This document shows, in pieces, positions 6,704 to 13,438 of a stretch of 13,438 bases of DNA. The DNA comes from Dehalococcoidia bacterium UBA1151. Lineage in GTDB: Bacteria > Chloroflexota > Dehalococcoidia > Lucifugimonadales > Lucifugimonadaceae. The stretch covers positions 15,607-29,044 of the forward strand of contig DBZV01000020.1 in assembly GCA_002311865.1 (NCBI GenBank), given 5' to 3'. The stretch's first letter is position 1. Each line of letters starts with the position of its first letter. Below the pieces are notes generated by a model that did no database searches, had not been told where the DNA came from, and was given only the letters and a program-made list of their open reading frames with translations. The translations under genes were made by a program, and so were the position numbers.

Positions 6704-7303
6704 ATGCTGCCAAACATTGAACTCCGAGCAGTTACACGCGACGACGTCATTAAGATCGCCGAATGGCTTGAAGATACTGAAATCCAGGAAAACTGGTTTG
6801 GCCGCTATACGTACGGCGAGCCAGCGCATCTTGGATACGAGCCCTCCAAGATGATCGATGCGACAGAGGCCGAGTGGGATGAGGTTTTCCACGACCCGCA
6901 TCACGAGCCGCACCGAGACATCTTCTCGATCTACTCCGCTTCCAACGAGCACATTGGTGAAGCTCAACTGGCCATTGACGAGCCCCTTGGCGATGCCCAG
7001 CTCTCGATACTCATCGGTAGAAAAGATCTCTGGCACAGTGGATTTGGCACAGCGTCAACGCTTGCTCTGCTGGATCACATATTCAACCAGCTTGATCTCT
7101 ACCGCGCATGGGTGGACGTTCCGGAGTACAACAAGCACGCTCGTAATATGTTTGAGCATATTGGGTTTATTCACGAAGGCACACTCAGAAAGAGCCGTCC
7201 CCATCACGGCGCGCGATTCGACTCCGTGATCATGGGAATGCTGCGAGCCGAATACGAGCGAAAGTACCCGCACGAAGAAGGCCAGATCTCCCACACGGTT
7301 TAG
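6704..7303 (+). CDS. GNAT family N-acetyltransferase (RimJ/RimL type)
   Basis: This is a 199-residue acetyl-CoA-dependent N-acetyltransferase whose acceptor is unknown. The N-terminus IELRAVTRDDVIKIAEWLEDTEIQENWF is the usual RimJ/RimL opening (ranking and neighbour-residue pattern around W). The central strand IGEAQLAIDEPLGDAQLSILIGRKDLWHSGFGTASTLALLDHIF contains the acetyl-CoA loop, with GFGTAS in place of the commoner GxGxG/A and a preceding GRKDLWHSG. It is followed by LDLYRAWVDVPEYNKHARNMFEHIGFIHEGTLRK, the conserved N-x-x-A-x-x-x-F-x-x-x-G-F element. The ATG at 6704 has GAGGTGA at good spacing. The gene stands alone, divergent from the SelW-like gene and convergent with threonine synthase. 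It could modify a protein N-terminus, a small amine or an antibiotic. Confidence 0.85.
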   Translation: MLPNIELRAVTRDDVIKIAEWLEDTEIQENWFGRYTYGEPAHLGYEPSKMIDATEAEWDEVFHDPHHEPHRDIFSIYSASNEHIGEAQLAIDEPLGDAQLSILIGRKDLWHSGFGTASTLALLDHIFNQLDLYRAWVDVPEYNKHARNMFEHIGFIHEGTLRKSRPHHGARFDSVIMGMLRAEYERKYPHEEGQISHTV

Positions 7304-7353
7304 TGCGCGGGGTACGAGTGACCTCTGCCCACCCGAACGACCACCCGCGAACA

Positions 7354-7493
7354 TTGTCATCCTGTGGCCGCTTCGGACCACGGGATCTCAGCCGGATACG
7401 CCGACCAGATTCCAATAATCTGCGAAATTGGTTAATTTCACGTCGCACTGTGCGAGGCTGAGATCCCGGTCGCAGAGCCGCCCAGGATAACAA
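7354..7493. repeat. 140-bp imperfect inverted-repeat element, copy 1
   Basis: The left arm 7354-7393 starts TTGTCATCCTG and ends CGGGATCTCAGCC. The right arm 7456-7493 is its imperfect reverse complement, with the inner GGCTGAGATCCCGG and outer CAGGATAACAA ends conserved. The left arm also folds on itself (GTGGCCG CTT CGGACCAC). About 62 nt of unrelated sequence lies between the arms. It sits between the convergent GNAT and threonine synthase genes, has no open reading frame and shows no clear target duplication. It may serve as a bidirectional terminator, since no T-tailed hairpin was seen for either flanking gene. The rest of the 231-nt gap holds nothing I recognise. Confidence 0.8.
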
Positions 7494-7534
7494 ATTTGGC
7501 GGATGACTGAGCCAGCGTAATTGCTGCTATTTAT

Positions 7535-8737
7535 TTATTCCCGCCTGGCAGAGGCCTCGAATATAGGCCCCAAAACGTCCATGTACTTCAGCGCGGATCC
7601 TGTGTTGATCAGCAACACACGTTCATCGCGCCCAATCGTCCCCTGATCCACCAGCTTCTTCGTCGCGGCCCAGATCGCGCCGCCTTCGGGCGCGGGGAAT
7701 ATTCCTTCGTGGCGCGCCATCTCGGCAGTGCTATCGAGGATCTCATCGTCGGAGACCCGAATCGCGGTGCCGCCACTCTCACGGACGACCTGCAGGATCA
7801 GGTAGTCGCCTATCGCAGATGGCACTCTCATACCTGCCGCCAGCGTGTGGGGATTCTCGATGGGCTCGGCATGATCAGCGCCAGACTCGAACGCGTTCAC
7901 GATTGGTGAGCATCCCTCTGCCTGCACGGACACCATGCGTGGCCGCTCAGAGCCCATCAGGCCCATGTGCTCCAGCTCATCCAGCGCCTTCCAGATTCCG
8001 ACGATGCCGGTACCTCCGCCGGTGGGATACAGAATCACGTCCGGAACACTCCATCCAAGCTGCTCCGCAATCTCCAGCCCCATCGTCTTCTTGCCTTCGA
8101 CGCGATACGGCTCCCGCAACGTAGAGACATCGAAGAGATCACGCTCTTCCGCGGCCTTCGCGCTTAGCACGCCCGCGTCCGTGATGAAGCCGTCGACCAG
8201 TTCCAGCCGCGCGCCGTATGCGATGCACTCGTTCTGGTTAGCCATTGGCGCATCTCTGGGCATGAAGACGTTGGCTTCCATCCCCGCCACCGCGGCGTAG
8301 GCGGCCATCGCCCCCGCAGCGTTGCCAGCGGACGGCATGGTGAGCGCAGTCTTCCCAAACTCTTTGGCCTTGCTTACAGCGGCAGATAGCCCCCGTGCCT
8401 TAAATGACCCGGTGGGGTTCAGACCCTCATCCTTGATCAGCAAATTCGTGAGGCCAATCGTGGCGCCAAGCCGTTTTGCTTGAAATATCGGCGTGAAGCC
8501 CTCGCCAAGCGTGATGATGTTCGCATCGTCAATTACCGGCATGAGCTCTCGGTATCGCCACATATCTGATCGCCGACCGACCAGCGATTCCTTCGTCATA
8601 GTCTCCGCGGCTCGGTCCAGGTCGTATCTTGCGAACAGGACCTTTCCGCAGGCCGTGCAGGTTCGGTGCGCATCGTGGTGGTCAAACTCTTCGCCGCATT
8701 TGCTGCACTCAAGGTGGGTAATCTGACTCGCAGGCAT
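7535..8737 (-). CDS. thrC: threonine synthase
   Basis: This is a PLP-dependent enzyme that converts O-phospho-L-homoserine to L-threonine, the last step of threonine synthesis. An N-terminal zinc ribbon is complete (C11, C14, C27, C30 in CSKCGEEF...CTACGKV). This is typical of the archaeal and Chloroflexota-like form of the enzyme. PLP lysine K113 lies in NPTGSFKARG. The substrate loop PSAGNAAGAMAAYA, the phosphate-binding glycine loop TGGGTG (239-244) and the late segment EGIFPAPEGGAIWAA also match. The length of 400 residues is normal. The start ATG 8737 has only a weak purine-rich site upstream. Fold-type II relatives such as threonine dehydratase are less likely because of the zinc ribbon and the EGIFPAPEGGA segment. 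Confidence 0.92.
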   Translation of the reverse strand: MPASQITHLECSKCGEEFDHHDAHRTCTACGKVLFARYDLDRAAETMTKESLVGRRSDMWRYRELMPVIDDANIITLGEGFTPIFQAKRLGATIGLTNLLIKDEGLNPTGSFKARGLSAAVSKAKEFGKTALTMPSAGNAAGAMAAYAAVAGMEANVFMPRDAPMANQNECIAYGARLELVDGFITDAGVLSAKAAEERDLFDVSTLREPYRVEGKKTMGLEIAEQLGWSVPDVILYPTGGGTGIVGIWKALDELEHMGLMGSERPRMVSVQAEGCSPIVNAFESGADHAEPIENPHTLAAGMRVPSAIGDYLILQVVRESGGTAIRVSDDEILDSTAEMARHEGIFPAPEGGAIWAATKKLVDQGTIGRDERVLLINTGSALKYMDVLGPIFEASARRE

Positions 8738-8845
8738 TGGAATTATTGAACTCTTTCAGTTACAGAAAACGCTGATGGGCAGCGACCAATAGAATCATTC
8801 AAACTTCAAGCTACCACCACCAACCACCTCGCAGGGATTATTCAG

Positions 8846-11089
8846 TTGAAAGACACCGTTGGATTGCTCCGTGGGATACCGAAGGCTGAGCTTCATCTGC
8901 ATCTTGGCGGCACTTTGAGCACCGAGGCATTCTTCCCGCTGTACGAGAAGTACAGATCAGCGGGCGAAGAGCCATATCTGGACTCCCAGCGCTACCAAAA
9001 CATTAGCAAGCACCCGGTGCTGGAGAACTTCCTGCGGACCGGCAGCGGCGCAACCTCTTTCGAGGATTTCCTCGATTTCACCGACTTCGATGGGTTTCTT
9101 GATGTCTACTCATTGACGAACTGTTACGTGCGCGACGCGGAAGACATCGCCCTTCTTGCGCGGGCCGCAATCGCTAAGCTGGTTGCCCAGAACGTCCGAT
9201 ACGTTGAGCTTGATGTGCTCTTTGGTGGTCACAAGATCATCAAGTACAGTCCGGGCGATCTTGGCCCTGTGCTTGATGACGTTGCCAAGAATGCGCCAAT
9301 TACTGTCCAGTGGATCGCCGGGCTGCCCTGCTTTCTAGGGCCCGAAGAATCCAGCCGCGTTGTCAAAGAACTCGTGGCGGCCGATTTCACATCTCTGGTG
9401 GGTGTGACGATGGGTGGCCCGGAGAAGCAGTTTCCTCACGCAGAATATGCCGAGGCGTTCCGGCTGGCGGCTGAGCACGGATTAAGACTCTCCTGCCACG
9501 CCGGTGAGGCCGATGGTCCGCACAGCGTCTGGAGCGCTATCAACGATCTGAACGTGGAGCGCGTCGGCCACGGCGTTCGCGCGATCGAAGATCCACGTCT
9601 CGTTGGCTACCTGGCTGAGGAGGGCATTCCGCTGGAGATCTGTCCCACTTCCAACGTGGTAACCGGAATCTTCAGAGACATCGCCCACCACCCAATCCGC
9701 GAGCTCTACGAAGCAGGCGTTCCCGTAACGCTGAACTCCGACGACCCTTCATTCTTCGGATCAGAATTGAACGAGGAATTCGTAAAACTCCACCGCCTGG
9801 GATGGACCGAAGACGAGCTTCTTGAGCTAGTCGAAAACGGTTTCGCTGCGGCATTCACCGACGAGGAGACAATCGAAAGTCTGCTCGATGAGGTCCAGGC
9901 ATATGTAGAGGCCGAGCGCGGTGAAGATGCGGTGCTCCCTGAAGTGATCAACGTGCCATCATTGGCTGGCGGTGTAAGTGACGAACACCTCCACGATGCA
10001 CCGGCGCCGAACTACGAGACCGGCAGCGTAGAAGACCTGATCGTAAGAGTTCCGAAGGCTGAACTGCACATCCACCTGGCCGGCACCATGACGGCTCCGG
10101 TGTTTGTTCAACTGCTGGATAAATACCGCTCCTGGTCACCCGATCTGATTGGCGCCTGGGACGCGCAGGCGATGAAGAGGTTCCCGGTGCTCCAACCTCT
10201 GCTTGATGGCGACCTGAACGCGCTCCGATCGCCCGATCTGTTCCAGTTCGAGGATATGGAGCAGTTTTCAGTGACCGTTGGAGTACTGAACTCATTCGTT
10301 CGCGAACTTGACGATGTTGCCCTGGTGGCGGCAGCCGCAATCGAAAACCTGGGGCGGCAGAATATTGCATATGCTGAGTTAACGTTCGATCTGGAAAGGT
10401 TCAGCCGCCTGGACGCCAGCATGGTGGAGGTGGGGGACAGGCTCGATTCGATATCCAAATCTGCCCCGCTAGGAGTCAGGTGGCTTGCCGACCCCGGCAG
10501 GGATTTTGGACCCGATAGCGCACAGGGGCTGGTCGAACGATTGATCGACGCCCGATTTGAGACGCTGGCCGGCATTTCGCTCAGCGGTCGGGAGCGCGAC
10601 TTCCCTCCCCGCCCGTTCGCAGACATGTTCAGAATGGCGCAAAACGCCGATCTGCGGACCACCATCCATGCCGGTGAGTTGCTGGGCTCAGACTCGATCT
10701 GGCACGTGGTGAATGAGCTTGGCGTGGATAGGATTGGGCACGGAATTCGCGCCGTTGATGATCCACAACTGATCGACCTGCTGGCCGACGATGCGATCGC
10801 ACTGGAAATCTGCCCCAGCGCGAATGTCGCAACGGGCATGTACCCAACCCTGGCCAACCATCCGATTCATGACCTGTTTGACGCCGGCGTAACCGTGATT
10901 CTCGGCTCGGACTACCCCACATTCTTCGGCGTGGACCTGGTTGGTGAGTACCTATCTCTGTGGGAGACCGGTTGGGCCAAAAATGATCTGCTGGAAGTTA
11001 TCGAGAACGGCTTCCTGATGGCCTTCATCTCAGACGAAGAAGCGGACCGGTACCTGAACCGCGTCCACGCCATCTGGGAGGAAGAGTAG
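8846..11089 (+). CDS. tandem adenosine/adenine deaminase-family protein (two fused domains)
   Basis: This 747-residue protein consists of two amidohydrolase domains of the adenosine/AMP deaminase family in one chain. Such enzymes hydrolyse an amino group from a purine or related base using one zinc ion. Domain 1 (about 1-360): H17 and H19 in ELHLHLGGT, H218 and E221 in CHAGE, H242 in VGHG, D299-D300 in NSDDPSFF. Domain 2 (about 400-747): H408 and H410 in ELHIHLAGT, H608 and E611 in IHAGE, H632 in IGHG, D689 in GSDYPTFF. The domains are offset by about 390 residues and are clearly duplicates. A 40-residue acidic linker joins them. Both lack the acidic residue normally after HxHL (HLDG or HLEG), and domain 2 has Y690 where the second Asp belongs. 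The TTG start at 8846 is inferred, with AGGG 9 nt upstream. The 108-nt gap to divergent thrC holds no promoter I trust. The substrate is unknown. Confidence 0.88.
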   Translation: MKDTVGLLRGIPKAELHLHLGGTLSTEAFFPLYEKYRSAGEEPYLDSQRYQNISKHPVLENFLRTGSGATSFEDFLDFTDFDGFLDVYSLTNCYVRDAEDIALLARAAIAKLVAQNVRYVELDVLFGGHKIIKYSPGDLGPVLDDVAKNAPITVQWIAGLPCFLGPEESSRVVKELVAADFTSLVGVTMGGPEKQFPHAEYAEAFRLAAEHGLRLSCHAGEADGPHSVWSAINDLNVERVGHGVRAIEDPRLVGYLAEEGIPLEICPTSNVVTGIFRDIAHHPIRELYEAGVPVTLNSDDPSFFGSELNEEFVKLHRLGWTEDELLELVENGFAAAFTDEETIESLLDEVQAYVEAERGEDAVLPEVINVPSLAGGVSDEHLHDAPAPNYETGSVEDLIVRVPKAELHIHLAGTMTAPVFVQLLDKYRSWSPDLIGAWDAQAMKRFPVLQPLLDGDLNALRSPDLFQFEDMEQFSVTVGVLNSFVRELDDVALVAAAAIENLGRQNIAYAELTFDLERFSRLDASMVEVGDRLDSISKSAPLGVRWLADPGRDFGPDSAQGLVERLIDARFETLAGISLSGRERDFPPRPFADMFRMAQNADLRTTIHAGELLGSDSIWHVVNELGVDRIGHGIRAVDDPQLIDLLADDAIALEICPSANVATGMYPTLANHPIHDLFDAGVTVILGSDYPTFFGVDLVGEYLSLWETGWAKNDLLEVIENGFLMAFISDEEADRYLNRVHAIWEEE

Positions 11090-11090
11090 C

Positions 11091-11109
11091 GGCAACCCCC
11101 GTGGTTGCC
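11091..11109. repeat. GGCAACC / GGTTGCC hairpin, copy A
   Basis: A perfect 7-bp stem (GGCAACC, GGTTGCC) with a 5-nt loop starts one base after the TAG stop of the tandem deaminase gene. The matching sequence in copy B (11395-11416) also begins with TAG. So the shared repeat unit appears to include the stop codon itself: TAG-x-GGCAACCCCC...TGGTTGCCCGG. No T-tract follows, so termination activity is uncertain. Confidence 0.7.
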
Positions 11110-11197
11110 CGGGTCCACGACGAGGGTCGACACAACCGCCAAGTAACCGCCATTCGACAGGCTCGGGAAAACCAATGTGCACCCCGGACCACACACA

Positions 11198-11337
11198 TTG
11201 TCATCCTGCGGCCGCTTCGGCCCGCGGGATCTCAGCGATGCACAACGGCCACGATCAATAAAGCGACGATCCAGGCTATGCCCGCCTTGCAGCTCACGAC
11301 AATGAGATCCCGGCCGCGAAGCCAGCCAGGATGACAA
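11198..11337. repeat. 140-bp imperfect inverted-repeat element, copy 2
   Basis: The left arm 11198-11236 begins TTGTCATCCTG and ends GCGGGATCTCAGC. The right arm 11303-11337 begins TGAGATCCCGG and ends CAGGATGACAA. The arms match each other and match copy 1 at 7354-7493, and both copies measure 140 bp from outer end to outer end. The 66-nt interior is not similar to that of copy 1. A shared flank continues to the right (CGGATG about 10 nt beyond the arm in both). It lies in the 412-nt gap between two convergent genes, between hairpin copies A and B. Confidence 0.8.
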
Positions 11338-11394
11338 TTCTGACGGATGGAGCGTGGACGATATTGCCGAGACATGTCGCTACTATCGGCGTAG

Positions 11395-11416
11395 GGGCAA
11401 CCCCCCATGGTTGCCC
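11395..11416. repeat. GGGCAACC / GGTTGCCC hairpin, copy B
   Basis: An 8-bp perfect stem with a 6-nt loop, in the same orientation as copy A, 305 bp to its left. Similarity to copy A extends outside the stem (TAG on the left, CGG...TCC on the right). It encloses inverted-repeat copy 2 together with copy A. Between copy A and the inverted repeat lies about 90 nt with no recognisable gene. Confidence 0.7.
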
Positions 11417-11451
11417 GGTCCCGCGATAACAACCGACAAACGCACACAACG

Positions 11452-11480
11452 AAAAAGGCCGCCGGTACTACCCGGCGGCC
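11452..11480 (-). terminator. intrinsic terminator of the SelA-like gene
   Basis: On the minus strand a perfect 9-bp stem (GGCCGCCGG, CCGGCGGCC) with a 6-nt loop is followed directly by TTTTT. It lies about 20 nt past the TAG of the SelA-like gene. This is a textbook Rho-independent terminator for that gene. Confidence 0.92.
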
Positions 11481-11501
11481 ATCGTTTCGATGTATTTCGC
11501 G

Positions 11502-12647
11502 CTAAGAAAGCACGTCAGCAATGGTCTCACCAACCAACTCCGCTTCCCCGGGGTTTAGCCCGAATGCGTGAAGCGTGATTGCACCGTTTGGCACGACTGT
11601 TCTGGTCCAGATTCTGGGGTCGCCGTCTTTGAGGATATCGACCAGTTCATCTGAACTGTGGCCGGTTACGCTCTTATCGACGGTGAACTCGACGCCGAAC
11701 GGCTGATGCCCGATGGTGTTACTCAGCAACTTCGCTGAGACGCCAGCAACGCCCTGGAGCGGCTTCAACATGATCTGACACTGCTGTTCAACCTCGGCCA
11801 GCCGCGTCTCGTGATCCATGGTGAACCACCGGCGGACAGCCGCTACAACACCCATCATCTCCTGGCGGTCGATCTTATGCGGTCGGCCAATGCCTCGGAT
11901 TCGACGGCTCTCGTAGCCCACGAACGACTGCTTGGCCAGGGCGTCGATCATCCCTTGCGTGCCCAGCGCGAGCCCGGTCGACTGAGCCGATCCAAGGTAT
12001 TTCGCCGCGATGCACTGGAAATCGGCGCCCATGCGCACGTACTTGCCGAAGTTCTCCAACGGAAAGATCTGCCCGGCCGCATCCACAGTCACCGGCGTGT
12101 CGTTGGCGTGGGCGATCTCGATTACATCTTCGAGTTGGAGGATGTTCTCGTCCGGAAATTGCTCCGTCATGTAGAAGTGTGCCGCGAGGGTATTAGGGCC
12201 GATGGCATTCTCAAGGTCTTCGCGCGTGGTTCCATCGTCGCTGCCGTACTCAACCAGCTTCGCGCCGGCAAGTTCCAGACATCGATCGTACCAGTAACGC
12301 TGACGGCGCTGAATCAGGATCTCGTTCTTCATGCCGGTGGTGTCTGGTAGTTGCTGGATCTTGTCGTCATCCTCGCCGGCCATGAGCGCGGCCGTAGCCA
12401 GCGTCAGTGCTGATCCCGCTCCAGACGTGATGTACGCCGCAGGTACATCCACCATGTCGGCGATCGCTTTTCCGGCATGCTCTTGCAGCTCGATCAGCGG
12501 AATATACGCGCTATCAGCGCGATCCATCGCTGCCTGGACTTCAGGGACCGGAGTCGAGCCCCCCAGCAACGTGACGCTGCCAAGTGCGTTGATCACAGGA
12601 GTTGCGCCTATCTCCCGGTAAATGTCACCCCAGTCTGAACTGACCAC
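11502..12647 (-). CDS. SelA-like PLP-dependent enzyme (aminotransferase class V fold)
   Basis: This is a fold-type I PLP enzyme of the SelA-like group, which includes selenocysteine synthase and also ammonia lyases such as DgaE. From GTG 12647 it is 381 residues. The opening GATPVINALGSVTLLGGSTPVPEV matches the non-SelA members. Genuine SelA carries an HTNLGRA-type sequence there and is longer (about 450 residues or more). TSGAGSALTLATAAL is the PLP phosphate loop, VTVDAAGQIFPLENF holds the PLP-contacting Asp, and the Schiff-base lysine is K216 in AAKYLGSAQSTGLALG. A likely reaction is an elimination or ammonia-lyase step on an amino acid or amino sugar acid, but the substrate is unknown. Its strong terminator and its own ribosome site suggest a single-gene unit. 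The 120-nt gap to lipB holds no gene I can support. Confidence 0.75.
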   Translation of the reverse strand: MVSSDWGDIYREIGATPVINALGSVTLLGGSTPVPEVQAAMDRADSAYIPLIELQEHAGKAIADMVDVPAAYITSGAGSALTLATAALMAGEDDDKIQQLPDTTGMKNEILIQRRQRYWYDRCLELAGAKLVEYGSDDGTTREDLENAIGPNTLAAHFYMTEQFPDENILQLEDVIEIAHANDTPVTVDAAGQIFPLENFGKYVRMGADFQCIAAKYLGSAQSTGLALGTQGMIDALAKQSFVGYESRRIRGIGRPHKIDRQEMMGVVAAVRRWFTMDHETRLAEVEQQCQIMLKPLQGVAGVSAKLLSNTIGHQPFGVEFTVDKSVTGHSSDELVDILKDGDPRIWTRTVVPNGAITLHAFGLNPGEAELVGETIADVLS

Positions 12648-12653
12648 GATCAT

Positions 12654-12659
12654 CTCCTC
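12654..12659 (-). promoter_or_regulatory. Shine-Dalgarno that selects GTG 12647 for the SelA-like gene
   Basis: GAGGAG lies 6 nt upstream of GTG 12647. The in-frame ATG at 12653 is flush against this site and the TTG at 12671 precedes it, so neither is as good a start. This choice removes eight residues from the longest open reading frame. Confidence 0.7.
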
Positions 12660-12767
12660 TGTCAAATGCAAGTCGCTATTCGTTAGCCACGCGCCTCATC
12701 GTTCTTGAAGCACAGATAATACTCTCCCGGTTGGACGCACGGTAGCAGCGGCCTAGGACGCGTGCGT

Positions 12768-13438
12768 TCAGGCGGCGATGGCATCTGGCGATACGGCCTC
12801 AAGCCGTGACCCCAGAACGCTGGCGAGCGACTCAGCGAACCGTTTCGATATCTCCTCGATACTCGGCGTCTCACCGCTGGTCGAAGTCACAGAAGTCACA
12901 GAAGTCATCGTTACATCCGGCATGCCGCACGGCACTATCTTGCCGAAGTACGAGAGGTCAGTGCTGAGATTTACCGCGACGCCGTGCATCGATGTGCCGC
13001 GGCTCACCCTCACGCCGATCGCCGCGATTTTCGACTCCACTTCCAGCGGCGGTGCAAGGTCCGGTCGCAACGAGCCGTGTGTCCACACACCGGTTTTCCC
13101 GGTGACTCGGTGCGCCTCAACATCCATCCCGGTCAGCAAGTTGATCACTACTTCCTCAAGTGTTCGGACATAAGCGATCGGCCCCATGCGAAGGGCACGC
13201 AAATTGAGAATCGGATAGGCCACAAGCTGGCCGGGACCGTGATACGTGGTCTGCCCGCCCCGGTCGGTCTCAATCACTTCTGCATTTAGTGACATTAACT
13301 CGGACTCGGCAGCCAGTACGTCATCTTGCACGCCTCGACGACCCAGCGTGAAAACGTGCGGGTGCTCAAGAAGCAGTAGCGTGTCCGGGATTTCTTCTCG
13401 GTGCCGAGCCTCAAGCAGCCGGAGTTGCAACTCGTATG
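12768..13438 (-). CDS. lipB: octanoyltransferase LipB, N-terminus cut by window edge
   Basis: LipB transfers octanoate from acyl carrier protein to lipoyl-dependent enzyme domains, the first step of lipoate synthesis. The frame stays open to the right edge (YELQLRLLEARHREEIPDTLLLLEHPHVFTLGRRG), so the TTG at 13430 is an internal leucine codon. Only about ten N-terminal residues should be missing. Family motifs are complete: RGGQTTYHGPGQLVAYPI, the catalytic lysine in ESKIAAIGVRVSRG, HGVAVNLSTDLSYF, and the catalytic cysteine in IVPCGMPDVT. After this the usual single VTS is expanded to TSVTSVTS by a short DNA repeat. It is on the same strand as the SelA-like gene and 120 nt upstream of it. 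Confidence 0.93.
   Translation of the reverse strand, partial: YELQLRLLEARHREEIPDTLLLLEHPHVFTLGRRGVQDDVLAAESELMSLNAEVIETDRGGQTTYHGPGQLVAYPILNLRALRMGPIAYVRTLEEVVINLLTGMDVEAHRVTGKTGVWTHGSLRPDLAPPLEVESKIAAIGVRVSRGTSMHGVAVNLSTDLSYFGKIVPCGMPDVTMTSVTSVTSTSGETPSIEEISKRFAESLASVLGSRLEAVSPDAIAA
12883..12908. repeat. 9-bp tandem repeat inside lipB
   Basis: GAAGTCACA occurs twice in perfect tandem and a third time without its last bases. It is in frame in lipB and encodes repeated Thr-Ser-Val on the minus strand, just downstream of the catalytic Cys motif. Unit length is a multiple of three, so copy-number change would not shift the frame. Confidence 0.8.

Noticed and set aside
10108..10857. Long open frame (249 codons) antisense to the tandem deaminase
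   Set aside because: Serine- and arginine-rich composition with no family motif, lying entirely opposite a well-supported coding gene. It is a frame shadow.
11232..11447. Minus-strand open frame with a hydrophobic C-terminal stretch across inverted-repeat copy 2
   Set aside because: The hydrophobic part is the non-conserved interior of the repeat, the N-terminal half reads through the hairpin repeat, and no ribosome site is apparent. A small membrane protein is possible but unsupported.
11090..11501. Possible mobile element or array in the 412-nt gap with several repeats
   Set aside because: There is no transposase, no evenly spaced repeat-spacer pattern and no clear target duplication. Only two hairpin copies, one inverted repeat and a terminator can be supported, so neither a CRISPR array nor an insertion sequence is called.
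12683..12874. Small open frame overlapping the end of lipB, ending in GEYYLCFKNDEARG
   Set aside because: Most of it is antiparallel in frame to nothing known and overlaps lipB on the same strand in another frame. The C-terminal 20-odd residues look protein-like, but there is no start or ribosome site to support them.

Overview
The window looks like a chromosomal segment of a Chloroflexota bacterium, most likely a Dehalococcoidia or SAR202-type lineage. This assignment is an inference. It rests on a complex I operon running nuoA-B-C-D-H-I-J with no nuoE, nuoF or nuoG between D and H, on dispersed palindromic repeats in the intergenic gaps, and on frequent TTG and GTG starts. No rRNA, tRNA, CRISPR array, phage gene or transposase was seen.

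Layout. Positions 1-4751 (minus strand) hold a tightly packed operon for the quinone-reducing and proton-pumping part of complex I, read nuoA, nuoB, nuoC, nuoD, nuoH, nuoI and the start of nuoJ, which runs off the left edge. Positions 4888-5982 (minus) encode a zinc-dependent alcohol dehydrogenase-type enzyme. Positions 6184-6477 (minus) encode a small Rdx/SelW-like protein. Its CxxU motif is written with an in-frame UGA, it has a strong Shine-Dalgarno before a TTG start, candidate SECIS hairpins just after the UGA, and a clear terminator downstream. Positions 6704-7303 (plus) encode a RimJ/RimL-type GNAT acetyltransferase. Positions 7535-8737 (minus) encode threonine synthase. Positions 8846-11089 (plus) encode a 747-residue protein made of two consecutive adenosine-deaminase-fold domains. 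Positions 11502-12647 (minus) encode a SelA-like PLP enzyme that is probably not true selenocysteine synthase. Positions 12768-13438 (minus) hold most of lipB (octanoyltransferase), truncated at its N-terminus by the right edge.

Both gaps between convergent genes (7304-7534 and 11090-11501) contain an imperfect inverted-repeat element of the same length (140 bp), with matching outer arms and unrelated interiors. In the second gap the element is flanked by two same-orientation copies of a GGCAACC/GGTTGCC hairpin, and one copy begins at the stop codon of the tandem deaminase gene.

The most notable item is the selenoprotein. Read conventionally, the UGA is a stop and the gene would be called as a 77-residue fragment from an internal GTG, losing its redox motif. 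The second is the tandem deaminase: both halves keep the metal ligands, but both lack the usual acidic residue after HxHL, and the second half has DYP in place of DDP. Apart from the nuo operon, the genes are separately oriented housekeeping or metabolic units, and I see no evidence that they form one system.
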